From contig JANQED010000004.1 in assembly GCA_028278545.1 (NCBI GenBank), positions 141,477-205,476 on the forward strand: a stretch of 64,000 nt of DNA, in the 5' to 3' direction. The notes below the pieces were generated by a model. That model was given only the letters and a program-made list of their open reading frames with translations, did not search any database and was not told the origin of the DNA. The DNA comes from Anaerolineales bacterium (GTDB taxonomy: Bacteria; Chloroflexota; Anaerolineae; Anaerolineales; UBA11858). Below, piece by piece: positions 9,550-17,347 of this stretch (the stretch's first letter is position 1; each line of letters starts with the position of its first letter). The translations under genes were made by a program, and so were the position numbers.

Positions 9550-10233
9550 CTATGCGCCGAGCAAAACTCGTGACAAATCTGGCGTGCTTTCCAGTATAAG
9601 ATGCGCCCCAGCTTGGACGAGTTCATCCTTTTCGCCGAAACCGCATAAGACCCCCACAGATTGCGCCCCGGCTGCTCGCGCTGCCCGAATATCGACGGTG
9701 GTGTCACCGATCATCAGGCAGTCATCGGGGCTGACGCCCATTTCTCGAGCGGCCCACAAGATCGGGTCGGGGTAAGGCTTGGTGTGTTCACAGGTTTGGG
9801 CCGTGGCGATACATTGGAACAAGGGTTTCAGATCGAATTGATCTAAGAACCAGCCCGTACTGCGCCCGCCGCGCGCGCTGACGACGGCCATCGGGTAGTG
9901 GTTTTGCAGTTGAACGAGCATTTCCTTCACGCCTGGGACGAGTTTGAAAGGTTTGGGTCCTCTGCCCAGCCCTAAACGGTATAGGGCGTCTCCCACTGCG
10001 GCCATTTCGTCATCGATGCCCAATCGATCCGGCATCCCAAAGAGGAAATTCCCCGGGTTTTCGGTGCTCATCACAACGCGTCTCGCAAACGGCCGTGGGT
10101 CTCTGGATGGGAAGAGAAAACTAAAAGGACTCAGCCAGCGGGCCACTTTTTCGACGAATTGATCGTCGGTGTCGCTCAATGTGCCGTCTACATCGAAGCA
10201 TAAAGCGTGGATGCGCGATTTGTCCAAAGCCAT
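9550..10233 (-). CDS. HAD-superfamily phosphatase, phosphoglycolate phosphatase-like
   Basis: This is a haloacid-dehalogenase phosphatase of 227 residues. Motif I is FDVDGTLSD (residues 13-21, with Asp nucleophile and general acid). Motif II is the VVSARG stretch. The Lys precedes motif IV, MIGDTTVDIRAARAAGA, whose GD and D bind Mg2+. The region between motifs I and II is a helical cap, as in Gph and PpaX enzymes. The substrate is probably a small phosphate ester but cannot be specified. Its start lies 1 nt after the stop of the upstream thioesterase gene, so the two form an operon. Confidence 0.9.
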   Translation of the reverse strand: MALDKSRIHALCFDVDGTLSDTDDQFVEKVARWLSPFSFLFPSRDPRPFARRVVMSTENPGNFLFGMPDRLGIDDEMAAVGDALYRLGLGRGPKPFKLVPGVKEMLVQLQNHYPMAVVSARGGRSTGWFLDQFDLKPLFQCIATAQTCEHTKPYPDPILWAAREMGVSPDDCLMIGDTTVDIRAARAAGAQSVGVLCGFGEKDELVQAGAHLILESTPDLSRVLLGA

Positions 10234-10234
10234 A

Positions 10235-10729
10235 TTATGTTTTCTCGCCGTCGATGGGGCTCCAATGCTCAGGCACTTGCACGGCGAGCACTTCGCCCCG
10301 AGCGGTGATCTCGCCCTCCACCGATAGGGTGATCTCCACGAGCACTTTTCGCCCTTTGACCTGCTTGATTCTTCCGCGCAAATTTAGGGGTGGGCCCAAG
10401 GGGGTCGGTTTCAGGTAATCCACATGCAATGAGCCGGTCACGAATCTGAGCGGGGGGCCGTCATCCCCCATCTGCCGCCCTGTTGCCTGGTATGCCGCCG
10501 CGGCGGCTGAACCGGTGCCGTGACAGTCGATCAGCGAGGCGATCATGCCGCCGTATACGTAGCCAGGGATGGCAATATGATGGGGCTTGGGATGATAAGT
10601 GGCCCATGTCTCTCCCGTATCTTCATCCCAATAGCTCTTGATTTGCAGGCCGTGCTCGTTGAGCCGGCCGCAGCCGTAGCAGTAGCTCCATTGATCGGGA
10701 TAATAGTCTTGGAACGCTTTCTCGGGCAT
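10235..10729 (-). CDS. PaaI-type hotdog-fold thioesterase
   Basis: This 164-residue protein should hydrolyse acyl-CoA or a similar thioester. It has a short Cys-rich N-terminus (YCYGCGRLN), then the hotdog helix region GYVYGGMIASLIDCHGTGSAA, which matches the PaaI/4HBT 'G-x-hh-xx-hh-D' active-site helix with Asp. The strand pair GSLHVDYLKPTPLG follows. An ATG 40 codons further upstream exists, but the one at 10729 is preceded by a strong GAGGAGGAGGT site and matches the family start. It is upstream of, and probably co-transcribed with, the HAD phosphatase. Confidence 0.85.
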   Translation of the reverse strand: MPEKAFQDYYPDQWSYCYGCGRLNEHGLQIKSYWDEDTGETWATYHPKPHHIAIPGYVYGGMIASLIDCHGTGSAAAAAYQATGRQMGDDGPPLRFVTGSLHVDYLKPTPLGPPLNLRGRIKQVKGRKVLVEITLSVEGEITARGEVLAVQVPEHWSPIDGEKT

Positions 10730-10973
10730 ACCTCCTCCTCGCTCATTGCAATGCTTGCTGTTTCGCTTCGATGGCCTCCTGACCGGGGCAGGAATCCAGG
10801 GTTTTGGTGCTTTCTCCCCGATTTTAATCGCCTCCATTTGAATAAGCAAGCCGGGCCGACCACAGGCCGGAGTATTCTTCGCTTTTTCAATGCAAGAGAT
10901 CCTATAATTGAATGACCTTCTCCAATTGTTGGTTTACAATTAGGCGGTTCGCAAACTTCGTGAGATACGTGAG

Positions 10974-12191
10974 ATGAATAGTTTTCAATTCAATGAATTA
11001 ATCGTCGGTTACTTTTCAGTCCTGTTGGCTTCTTTGGCGGTGCTGGCCTTCTTTTACCGCCAGGAGATGCAGGGCTTATTCGTCTCCCGCTGGATGCGCT
11101 ATGCGGTGGTGTTTTCGGGTATCTATGCCTTCATTTCCATCTTGATGTATGGCTGGTGGCAGCTAGATTTTTCGCGTTTGCTGAACGCGCATAGCCTATT
11201 GGCACAAATGATATTGCTGTTCATCCTGCAGGAGTTATTCCACTTTCCAGGGTATGCGGTTTTTCATCCCTTCGTGTCATTGCAGCGTTGGATGACTTTT
11301 GGATTCTTGGTGGGCATCCTGGTGGGAATGATAAACACCACGCTAGCTTTGACGGGCCGCCTTCACGTGCCGCTTTCATTGCTGGTTGGCGGTATCGTTG
11401 CGGCGGAAATGCTCTGCCTGGCGATTGTGGCGCGCTTACGCTTGAAGCATCTGATTGACCACGCTCACATCGATGATGAGTTGGAGGAACTGGATGTGGT
11501 TAGCTTGGAACGCGTCCAGGCCACCCTGCGCCGTTTGATGTGGTTCTTCGGCTTGCCGGCCATCTTTACCCTGGTGATGATCTTCTCTCGACAATTCTCG
11601 CCATCTTATTCTTACCTCAGCCAGGTATCCCGCGCCTATATACTGCTGATCGTTTTCTTTGGCCATATGCTGATCTATATGAGCACTTATAAAGGGCGCG
11701 CGGAATTGATCGAGCGTGTGGTGTTAATTATTTTGTTGATCATCTACCTGGTTATCGGCTTCGCTTCCCTTGTACAATCGCTGCTGCTGCGCCAACCCGA
11801 GAGCAGCTTACTGCTCCAAAGCGAAGTCGATACCCTAATCCATCAGATTAGCTTGCCGGTTGTAGGGATGCAGTATGTCTTGACCGCTGCCATTGCGCTG
11901 TTTTTACCGGGCATGTTGAAGAAAATGCTTCCTGATGATCCCCCGGTTGTTCGGGAAGAAAATCCAGTTGAGCCGCTGAAGTTCACCGGCCGCCAGTTTG
12001 AAATCCTGGGGATGTTATCGGACAACCTGTCGAATAAAGATATCGCCCGGCAAATGGTGGTCACAGAAGATACGGTCAAATACCACGTTAGCAATCTGCT
12101 ACGCAAGACGGATTTTGAAAACCGTTATGAATTAGCCGGTTATGCACGCGAATTGATCCAGCAGGGCAAACTGCAAAAACAGCCGGGGTGA
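10974..12191 (+). CDS. Membrane-anchored LuxR-type transcriptional regulator
   Basis: The first about 330 residues hold seven or eight hydrophobic helices (for example at 10-30, 38-58, 70-88, 105-128, 135-155, 190-210, 228-245 and 255-280). The C-terminal 65 residues form a LuxR/NarL helix-turn-helix: FTGRQFEILGMLSDNLSNKD, then the recognition helix region TEDTVKYHVSNLL. There is no receiver or kinase domain, so the membrane part is probably the sensor and may act as a one-component system. A Rho-independent terminator follows at 12225-12262. The ligand is unknown. Confidence 0.85.
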   Translation: MNSFQFNELIVGYFSVLLASLAVLAFFYRQEMQGLFVSRWMRYAVVFSGIYAFISILMYGWWQLDFSRLLNAHSLLAQMILLFILQELFHFPGYAVFHPFVSLQRWMTFGFLVGILVGMINTTLALTGRLHVPLSLLVGGIVAAEMLCLAIVARLRLKHLIDHAHIDDELEELDVVSLERVQATLRRLMWFFGLPAIFTLVMIFSRQFSPSYSYLSQVSRAYILLIVFFGHMLIYMSTYKGRAELIERVVLIILLIIYLVIGFASLVQSLLLRQPESSLLLQSEVDTLIHQISLPVVGMQYVLTAAIALFLPGMLKKMLPDDPPVVREENPVEPLKFTGRQFEILGMLSDNLSNKDIARQMVVTEDTVKYHVSNLLRKTDFENRYELAGYARELIQQGKLQKQPG

Positions 12192-12574
12192 ATCAAACAT
12201 TAGGACCAAAATGCTTCTATGAGGAAACCAGGAAATTCTTTCAGGCATTCCTGGTTTTCTTATAATTATCGATATCCAAAATGGTTCTGACGCTTGATGG
12301 GAAATCTTGCTTTTTAGCAGCTTGATCTACAAAAATTTTTCAGAAAACTTCATATCAGGGGTTTAAGCGATTGCGCAATATTCTGTGCGATTTCCTTTGC
12401 GCGCGCAATATAGTTCTGTAATTCAGCAGTCGAATCAGAAATACTACACTTTTCCTAGCCTCCACAGGTTCCCTAAATCTCTATAATCCTAATAGATTTT
12501 GTGCGCGAACGATCTTGAAATTGCGCCGTAAAAGGATACTGGCTTTGAAAGCCGAAGGAAAAAGGAGTAGTTTG
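12192..12574. other. Intergenic region: terminator plus AT-rich leader
   Basis: The region begins with a terminator for the LuxR-type gene. The rest is AT-rich upstream sequence of the secreted protein gene. The 9-mer GCGCAATAT is repeated directly at 12374 and 12403. No further gene or clear promoter could be assigned. Confidence 0.5.
12225..12262 (+). terminator. Rho-independent terminator
   Basis: AAACCAGGAA (12225-12234) pairs with TTCCTGGTTT (12248-12257) and is followed by a T-rich tail. It ends the LuxR-type regulator transcript. Confidence 0.8.
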
Positions 12575-13759
12575 ATGGAGAAGAAAAGATTTGTAGGTAT
12601 GGGCATCATCGTGTTATTAGCAGTAGCATTTGCGCTGCCCGGCTCGGCCCTGGCCGACTGCCAGGATGTTGGCGATACCGCCGATGGCGGCGATGTGATC
12701 ACCTGCACCGGCGAAGATCCTGATGGCTATACTGGAACGCCCAACAGCGACGAGATCACCGTTGAGGCCGGCGCTTTCGTGGCGAGGGATATCTTTAATC
12801 GCTCAATTTCACCTGGCAATGGAAATAATACCGTCATCAACAACGGCACTATTGATGGGAATGTCAACCTGGCCAGTAGTCAAGGCAACAATGAAATCAC
12901 CAATAATGCAACCATCAAACAAGATATCTATCTCGATGGCAGTACAGGCAACAATAATATCACCAATAATGGTACTGTTGATTATATTGATTTGGAGGGC
13001 AGTACAGGCACCAATACCGTCACCAACAATGAAACCGTCGGTAACGATATCGTTGGGGGTGATGCTACGGATGAGATCACCAACAACGGTACGGTAAATT
13101 TTATCGAAACCGGCTCGGGGGACGACACCATCACCAACAGTGACACAGTGTCCAACAATATTGATGCGGGTAATGGTGACGATACCGTGACTTTGACCGG
13201 TGAGCAGCCCGATGTGCAGGGTAACATCGATGGTGGGGAGGGTGGTGAGGATCAAGGCGATACGTTGGAGTTCAACATGAGCACAGCAGATGAAGCCCAG
13301 TTCAACCAGGCTAAGGCTGATATCGCCGCCGCTGACCCGGATGCTGGCACGCTGAACTGGGGTGCCAGCACCTTCAACTGGTTCAACTTCGAGACCCTGG
13401 TGGATAATCTGCAGCTGATCGTCGCGGCTAACGGCAACGCGGGCGATGGCAACGCCGGCGGCGATGCGGGCGGAGACGATGGTGACTCCACAACCTATGC
13501 TGATGTTTATGTTTCGGTGCTTATGAAGGGCGGCACCTTGTATTTCCTTGGCAAGAACGGCAGCTCTGATATTCTGCTGGCATCCTTGAATCAGCCAGAT
13601 TATGCGGGTGCTTCCGCAGGCCAGGTATTGGTTTCTGAAAGCGTGGATGAACTGGGCGTTCTGCTCTACGTCGAAGTGTTGGGCGATGGGCAGTTGCTGG
13701 TGCAGTACTATGCCACAGATGACGGATCTCTGTTGACCAACGCCGTCATTTCCGTCTAG
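12575..13759 (+). CDS. Secreted protein with an Asn-rich beta-helix-like repeat tract
   Basis: The start is chosen at the ATG preceded by AAAGGAG, giving a clean signal peptide (MEKKRFVG, hydrophobic core, SALA cleavage) and a 394-residue protein. Residues about 75-205 hold eight or more imperfect repeats of the form N-N-T-h-T-N-N-G/D-T-V, followed by GDDT segments. This looks like an Asn-ladder beta-solenoid. A conserved block follows (GDTLEFNMS to TLVDNLQLIV, about 225-275), then a Gly/Asp-rich linker and a C-terminal beta domain of about 85 residues. The function is unknown. The downstream gene is a paralogue lacking the repeats and the C-terminal domain. Confidence 0.7.
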   Translation: MEKKRFVGMGIIVLLAVAFALPGSALADCQDVGDTADGGDVITCTGEDPDGYTGTPNSDEITVEAGAFVARDIFNRSISPGNGNNTVINNGTIDGNVNLASSQGNNEITNNATIKQDIYLDGSTGNNNITNNGTVDYIDLEGSTGTNTVTNNETVGNDIVGGDATDEITNNGTVNFIETGSGDDTITNSDTVSNNIDAGNGDDTVTLTGEQPDVQGNIDGGEGGEDQGDTLEFNMSTADEAQFNQAKADIAAADPDAGTLNWGASTFNWFNFETLVDNLQLIVAANGNAGDGNAGGDAGGDDGDSTTYADVYVSVLMKGGTLYFLGKNGSSDILLASLNQPDYAGASAGQVLVSESVDELGVLLYVEVLGDGQLLVQYYATDDGSLLTNAVISV

Positions 13760-13774
13760 TCGAATTTAGAAGGT

Positions 13775-13814
13775 ATCGGAGTAGATGGGTGGGAATAGCC
13801 CCCTCTACTCCGAT
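13775..13814. promoter_or_regulatory. Inverted repeat over the start region of the second paralogue
   Basis: ATCGGAGTAGA (13775-13785) is perfectly complementary to TCTACTCCGAT (13804-13814), with an 18-nt loop. The left arm holds the GGAG that serves the GTG at 13789. The right arm ends inside the ATG at 13813. Folding would hide the ribosome-binding site. There is no T-tract, so it is not a standard terminator. Confidence 0.6.
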
Positions 13815-14346
13815 GAAAAAGAATCTGGTGACGGACAAAACAATTTTTGTTCTCCTGGGGATTGCAGTGTTGTTGGGTTTAGCACTGGGTTTAACATCCC
13901 CAACCCGGGCTGAATGCCAATACATGAGCGAAACAGCCGACCACGGCGACGTGATCATCTGTAATGGAGACAATCTCGACGGCTATCGTGGCACTGTCTA
14001 TAGTGATGAAATCACCGTAGAGAGTGGTGCTACTGTTGTGGATGACATTGTGGGTGGTTCTGGCAATGACACCATCATCTTGACCGGTGAGCAGCCGCAG
14101 GTGCTGGGCACCATTGATGGTGGTGAGTCTGCTGAAGGCCAGGGGGATACGTTGGAATTCAACCTGATCACCTCCGATGAAATCCTGTACTACCAGGCCA
14201 AGGATGATATCGCTTCAGCCAACCCCGATGGTGGCACGCTGACCTGGGGAGCGAGCACCTTCAAGTGGGTCAACTTCGAGATCCTGGTGGATAACCTGCA
14301 AATGATTGTCACCGACAATAGCGCCCAATCAGGCGGGGAGAATTAG
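13789..14346 (+). CDS. Short paralogue of the preceding secreted protein
   Basis: This is a secreted protein of 185 residues, or 177 if the ATG at 13813 is used. After a signal peptide (hydrophobic core FVLLGIAVLLGLALG), the sequence follows the same plan as the upstream gene: a Cys-containing start (AECQYMSETADHGDVI), DEITVESGA, one GNDTIILTGEQPQV unit, then GDTLEFNLIT to ILVDNLQMIV. The Asn-rich repeat tract and the C-terminal domain are absent. A tandem duplication with later loss or gain of repeats is the simplest explanation. The GTG is preceded by GGAG within a hairpin. The function is unknown. Confidence 0.65.
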   Translation: MGIAPSTPMKKNLVTDKTIFVLLGIAVLLGLALGLTSPTRAECQYMSETADHGDVIICNGDNLDGYRGTVYSDEITVESGATVVDDIVGGSGNDTIILTGEQPQVLGTIDGGESAEGQGDTLEFNLITSDEILYYQAKDDIASANPDGGTLTWGASTFKWVNFEILVDNLQMIVTDNSAQSGGEN

Positions 14347-14405
14347 GTTGTGGTCATGACTTCTATATCGTTTCGGAATGTGCGGAATAATGAGAGTGTT
14401 GCCGA

Positions 14406-14741
14406 ATGAAAAACTCATTTAAAGCCGAAATAATATCGTTGCACGCCCAACTTTGCAGCGGGCTATCTGATCCGACTCGTATTCTCATACTTTATAGAAT
14501 TAGTGAAACACCCAGCAATGTTAGCGACCTTGCTGCAGCCCTTGAAATTCCTCAGCCAACCGTGTCTCGTCATCTAAAAGTCTTGCGAGAGCGATATATG
14601 GTTAATGCGGAACGCAAAGGACAGTCGGTTTATTACTCATTGGCCGATGAAAGGATCATTCAGGCCCTGGATATATTACGGGCCGTTTTGGCCGACGCGC
14701 TGGAGAATCAGGCGGCTTTGTTTGACACAGAGGACTGGTAG
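14406..14741 (+). CDS. ArsR-family winged-helix repressor
   Basis: This 111-residue DNA-binding protein has the ArsR plan: GLSDPTRILILYRI as helices 1-2, VSDLAAALEIPQPTVSRHLKVL as the helix-turn-helix (about 39-60), and a wing at ERKGQSVYYSLAD. The ArsR metal motif CxC is missing from the recognition helix, so it probably does not sense arsenic or zinc at the classical alpha-3 site. It precedes the sugar-related genes and may regulate them, but no operator was identified. Confidence 0.85.
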   Translation: MKNSFKAEIISLHAQLCSGLSDPTRILILYRISETPSNVSDLAAALEIPQPTVSRHLKVLRERYMVNAERKGQSVYYSLADERIIQALDILRAVLADALENQAALFDTEDW

Positions 14742-14860
14742 ATCAGGTTCATCCATAATGCTCAATGATCAAAGTGGCGCCTTTCCCGGAGCAGTTCTGT
14801 TGCCGATAGGGTAAAAAGTATGAAACGAATAAATAGAATGGAGCAAAAATCACAAAAATT

Positions 14861-15856
14861 ATGCAAAGCACGATGATGATTTATGTTGACCCCGCCTGCA
14901 ACATTCTCTACTCTTCGTATTATCTATACGGTTTTAAGAGGCGATATAAGTGCAGGATCAAATTCGTTTCGAGGTATTTCGAACATATCCAGCACAATAA
15001 TCAGTTTACGGCCCTGGTGGTTGAGCGTAATGGTAAGTCAAAGAATGTGATCATTGACTTTAACACGCGAAGCAGTATCGATGACTCTGCCCTTGCATGG
15101 TGTGACGTTTACGCGAAGGTAAATTTGGACTTGAAGGATCAGTTCACCAAGAAAATACTGGCTATCGGCCCCTTGATGGCAATTAAAGTATTTTCCTTTC
15201 CACAAACAATTTGGTATGCAGCAAGTAACCTGGCTCGATCCCTAAATCGAGTATCGAATGTCAAGCAGTTTTTGTCACATTACCGGGCGCAGCTGCTTCG
15301 TCCGGAATATTCAGATTACTCCCCAATGCCATCGAAGAAGAATTACGTGTTTTTCATATCCTCGTTGTGGAAAAAAGAAGCATGGGCCAATGATCTGAGA
15401 TCGAATTTCATAACCAGTTGCAAGAAGAATGAACTTGTTGACTTTGAAGGTGGCTTTGCCCCGCGCAGCACTAATGATATCCAGGGCTATGAATTCAACA
15501 CCCTTCCTTCACGCATCGGAATGAAGGAGTATATGCAGAAAACGAAAAGATCAGCGCTGGTTTTCAACACCCCTTCGAACGATTTCTGTAATGGTTGGCG
15601 GTTTGCTGAATACCTTTCATTGGGAAAGGCGATTCTTTCCAGCCCTTTGCGCAGAGTGATGCCTGGCGATTTTCGAGATGGGAGACATGTCATCTTTACG
15701 GATGGTACTGAAGAAGATATAACCACCAAAGTAAACCAATTAATATTGAACGATAAGTTAAAGTCTGATCTAGAGAAGAATGCGTTTGATTACTTTCGCC
15801 AGTATCTTGCCCCGGAAGCAGTGGTCGAAAGGATTCTCACCGCAGCCGGTTTCTAG
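14861..15856 (+). CDS. Glycosyltransferase-like protein
   Basis: This AT-rich gene encodes 331 residues. The C-terminal half resembles a GT-B or exostosin-type glycosyltransferase: a helix with SALVFNTPSNDFCNGWRF, then EYLSLGKAILSSPLRR, then HVIFTDGTEED. This is the usual 'donor-site helix / E-x-L-x-x-G-K / late strand' order. The N-terminal half is not recognisable. It lies 42 nt upstream of the NDP-hexose dehydratase homologue, so it may transfer the sugar that enzyme makes. The assignment is tentative. Confidence 0.5.
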   Translation: MQSTMMIYVDPACNILYSSYYLYGFKRRYKCRIKFVSRYFEHIQHNNQFTALVVERNGKSKNVIIDFNTRSSIDDSALAWCDVYAKVNLDLKDQFTKKILAIGPLMAIKVFSFPQTIWYAASNLARSLNRVSNVKQFLSHYRAQLLRPEYSDYSPMPSKKNYVFFISSLWKKEAWANDLRSNFITSCKKNELVDFEGGFAPRSTNDIQGYEFNTLPSRIGMKEYMQKTKRSALVFNTPSNDFCNGWRFAEYLSLGKAILSSPLRRVMPGDFRDGRHVIFTDGTEEDITTKVNQLILNDKLKSDLEKNAFDYFRQYLAPEAVVERILTAAGF

Positions 15857-15898
15857 AAGTTCAGTAATGAATTTCAAATACAGGTATTTCTATCGAGT

Positions 15899-17185
15899 AT
15901 GAAAAACAACATCAGAATTGCAGATTCCATCGCAGATTTGAAATCATTTCTCGAATCTACCAAAGAAAAAAGTGATTTCGAATTGTCAAACATAAAATTA
16001 TCACAGCAGTCCGATTGGGTGTTGCGAAAAGGAGTGCTATCCCATACATCTAATGGTTTCTTTCATGTAACAGGGCTTCTGGATGTTCAGAATAACAGGG
16101 AACACCTGGTACTATTTCAACCTCAGAGTGCACTGACAGGATTAGCATTGTACAGGGATGTCCACAGTGCTTACGTTTTGTTGCAGGCCCGCATTGAACC
16201 CGGGAATGTGAATATCTGTCAATATGGCCCAACGATACAGTCCACAAAAGCTAACTACTTGCGTTTCCATGGGGGCAGAAATACCAGTTATCTGGAATTG
16301 TTTGACGGGTTTCATCCGAATGCCAATCCCTTGAGTCGATCTCATCAATCAGACCTTGGCAGGAGATATTATCTAAAGGACAAAATTCATAGTTATGTCG
16401 AATTAGATCAATTGATACCGACAGATGAGAATTTCATATGGGTTCCGCTGAAGGTCTTGTTTGAATCGGTGAGATGCGACAATTTCTTGAACACAGATTT
16501 GAGATCACTAATCAGTTGTTTCGATTGGGACTTGTACCTCCATGCAGAGCAATATCATAAGGGAACCATCGCCCTTAATGAATGCCATGGTTATGAATAT
16601 TCGGGAAACGGTATTGGATATTCAGATTATCGGTTGGTTCCCTTGGATCAATTGACGGGTTGGACAGTGACAGATGAAGGGGTTAAACGCGCCCAGGAGT
16701 CGGGGATTTGGGTGGATATGTTCAAAGTATCTTGTTCCATCAGGGAAAAGCAGGTTTGGACACAACCACTAATGTGTTGCGAGACGAGGGGTTTGAACAC
16801 GCTGATTTATCGCCGAAAAAATGAACAATTCGAGTTTTTGCTGACAACAGACTCTGAGTTTGGGATTAGTGGTGGATTCACATACTTGCCCAGCAATCTG
16901 CAATACCCTGGGGAGCGATTGCTGCGAGAGCACATCCTCACCGATTCGATGAAGCCGGAAATATCTCTGTTTCAGTCTGAAGAGGGCGGGAGATTCTATA
17001 GAAATGAACACAAATATCAGATCATTGAATGGATGAATGGGCAATCGATAAAAGAAAACCAGAAATGGGTTTCTGTCGGACAACTGAAACATATCCTAAA
17101 ATCGTCGAACAAAGCGAGTCTCCAACTGCGCTGCATTGTCTCGTTAGTGATAGATAAGCTGAACCCACTTACCAGTAGTTGTTGA
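15899..17185 (+). CDS. NDP-hexose 2,3-dehydratase family protein (EvaA/TylX3-like)
   Basis: The family removes water from NDP-4-keto-6-deoxyhexoses to start 2-deoxysugar synthesis. The protein (428 residues) shows its two-fold repeat. The first copy has GFFHVTGLLDV, LVLFQPQSALTGLAL, LLQARIEPGNVN, GPTIQSTKANYLRFHGG and SYLELFDGF. The second copy, from about 255, has MFKVSCSIREKQVWTQPLM and a degenerate nucleotide-binding stretch (SEFGISGGFTYLPSNLQ in place of EPG...PT.Q). The protein is shorter than typical EvaA (about 470-480). No other deoxysugar gene is nearby, and base composition is AT-rich compared with the core genes, which suggests transfer. Confidence 0.7.
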   Translation: MKNNIRIADSIADLKSFLESTKEKSDFELSNIKLSQQSDWVLRKGVLSHTSNGFFHVTGLLDVQNNREHLVLFQPQSALTGLALYRDVHSAYVLLQARIEPGNVNICQYGPTIQSTKANYLRFHGGRNTSYLELFDGFHPNANPLSRSHQSDLGRRYYLKDKIHSYVELDQLIPTDENFIWVPLKVLFESVRCDNFLNTDLRSLISCFDWDLYLHAEQYHKGTIALNECHGYEYSGNGIGYSDYRLVPLDQLTGWTVTDEGVKRAQESGIWVDMFKVSCSIREKQVWTQPLMCCETRGLNTLIYRRKNEQFEFLLTTDSEFGISGGFTYLPSNLQYPGERLLREHILTDSMKPEISLFQSEEGGRFYRNEHKYQIIEWMNGQSIKENQKWVSVGQLKHILKSSNKASLQLRCIVSLVIDKLNPLTSSC

Positions 17186-17347
17186 AGCGCATATTCGAAG
17201 ATTGGGGCTGTTCAGGGGCTTCTATTCCAGATTCACCGTTTCTAAAATGCGATTGCCTTGGGCAGGCGGCGGGCACTATTGCCTAGGCGGGGCTTGTTTG
17301 TTATAGTGGGGTGGGCATTAAAGTATCGTTCATTTGGAGGCCAGGTT

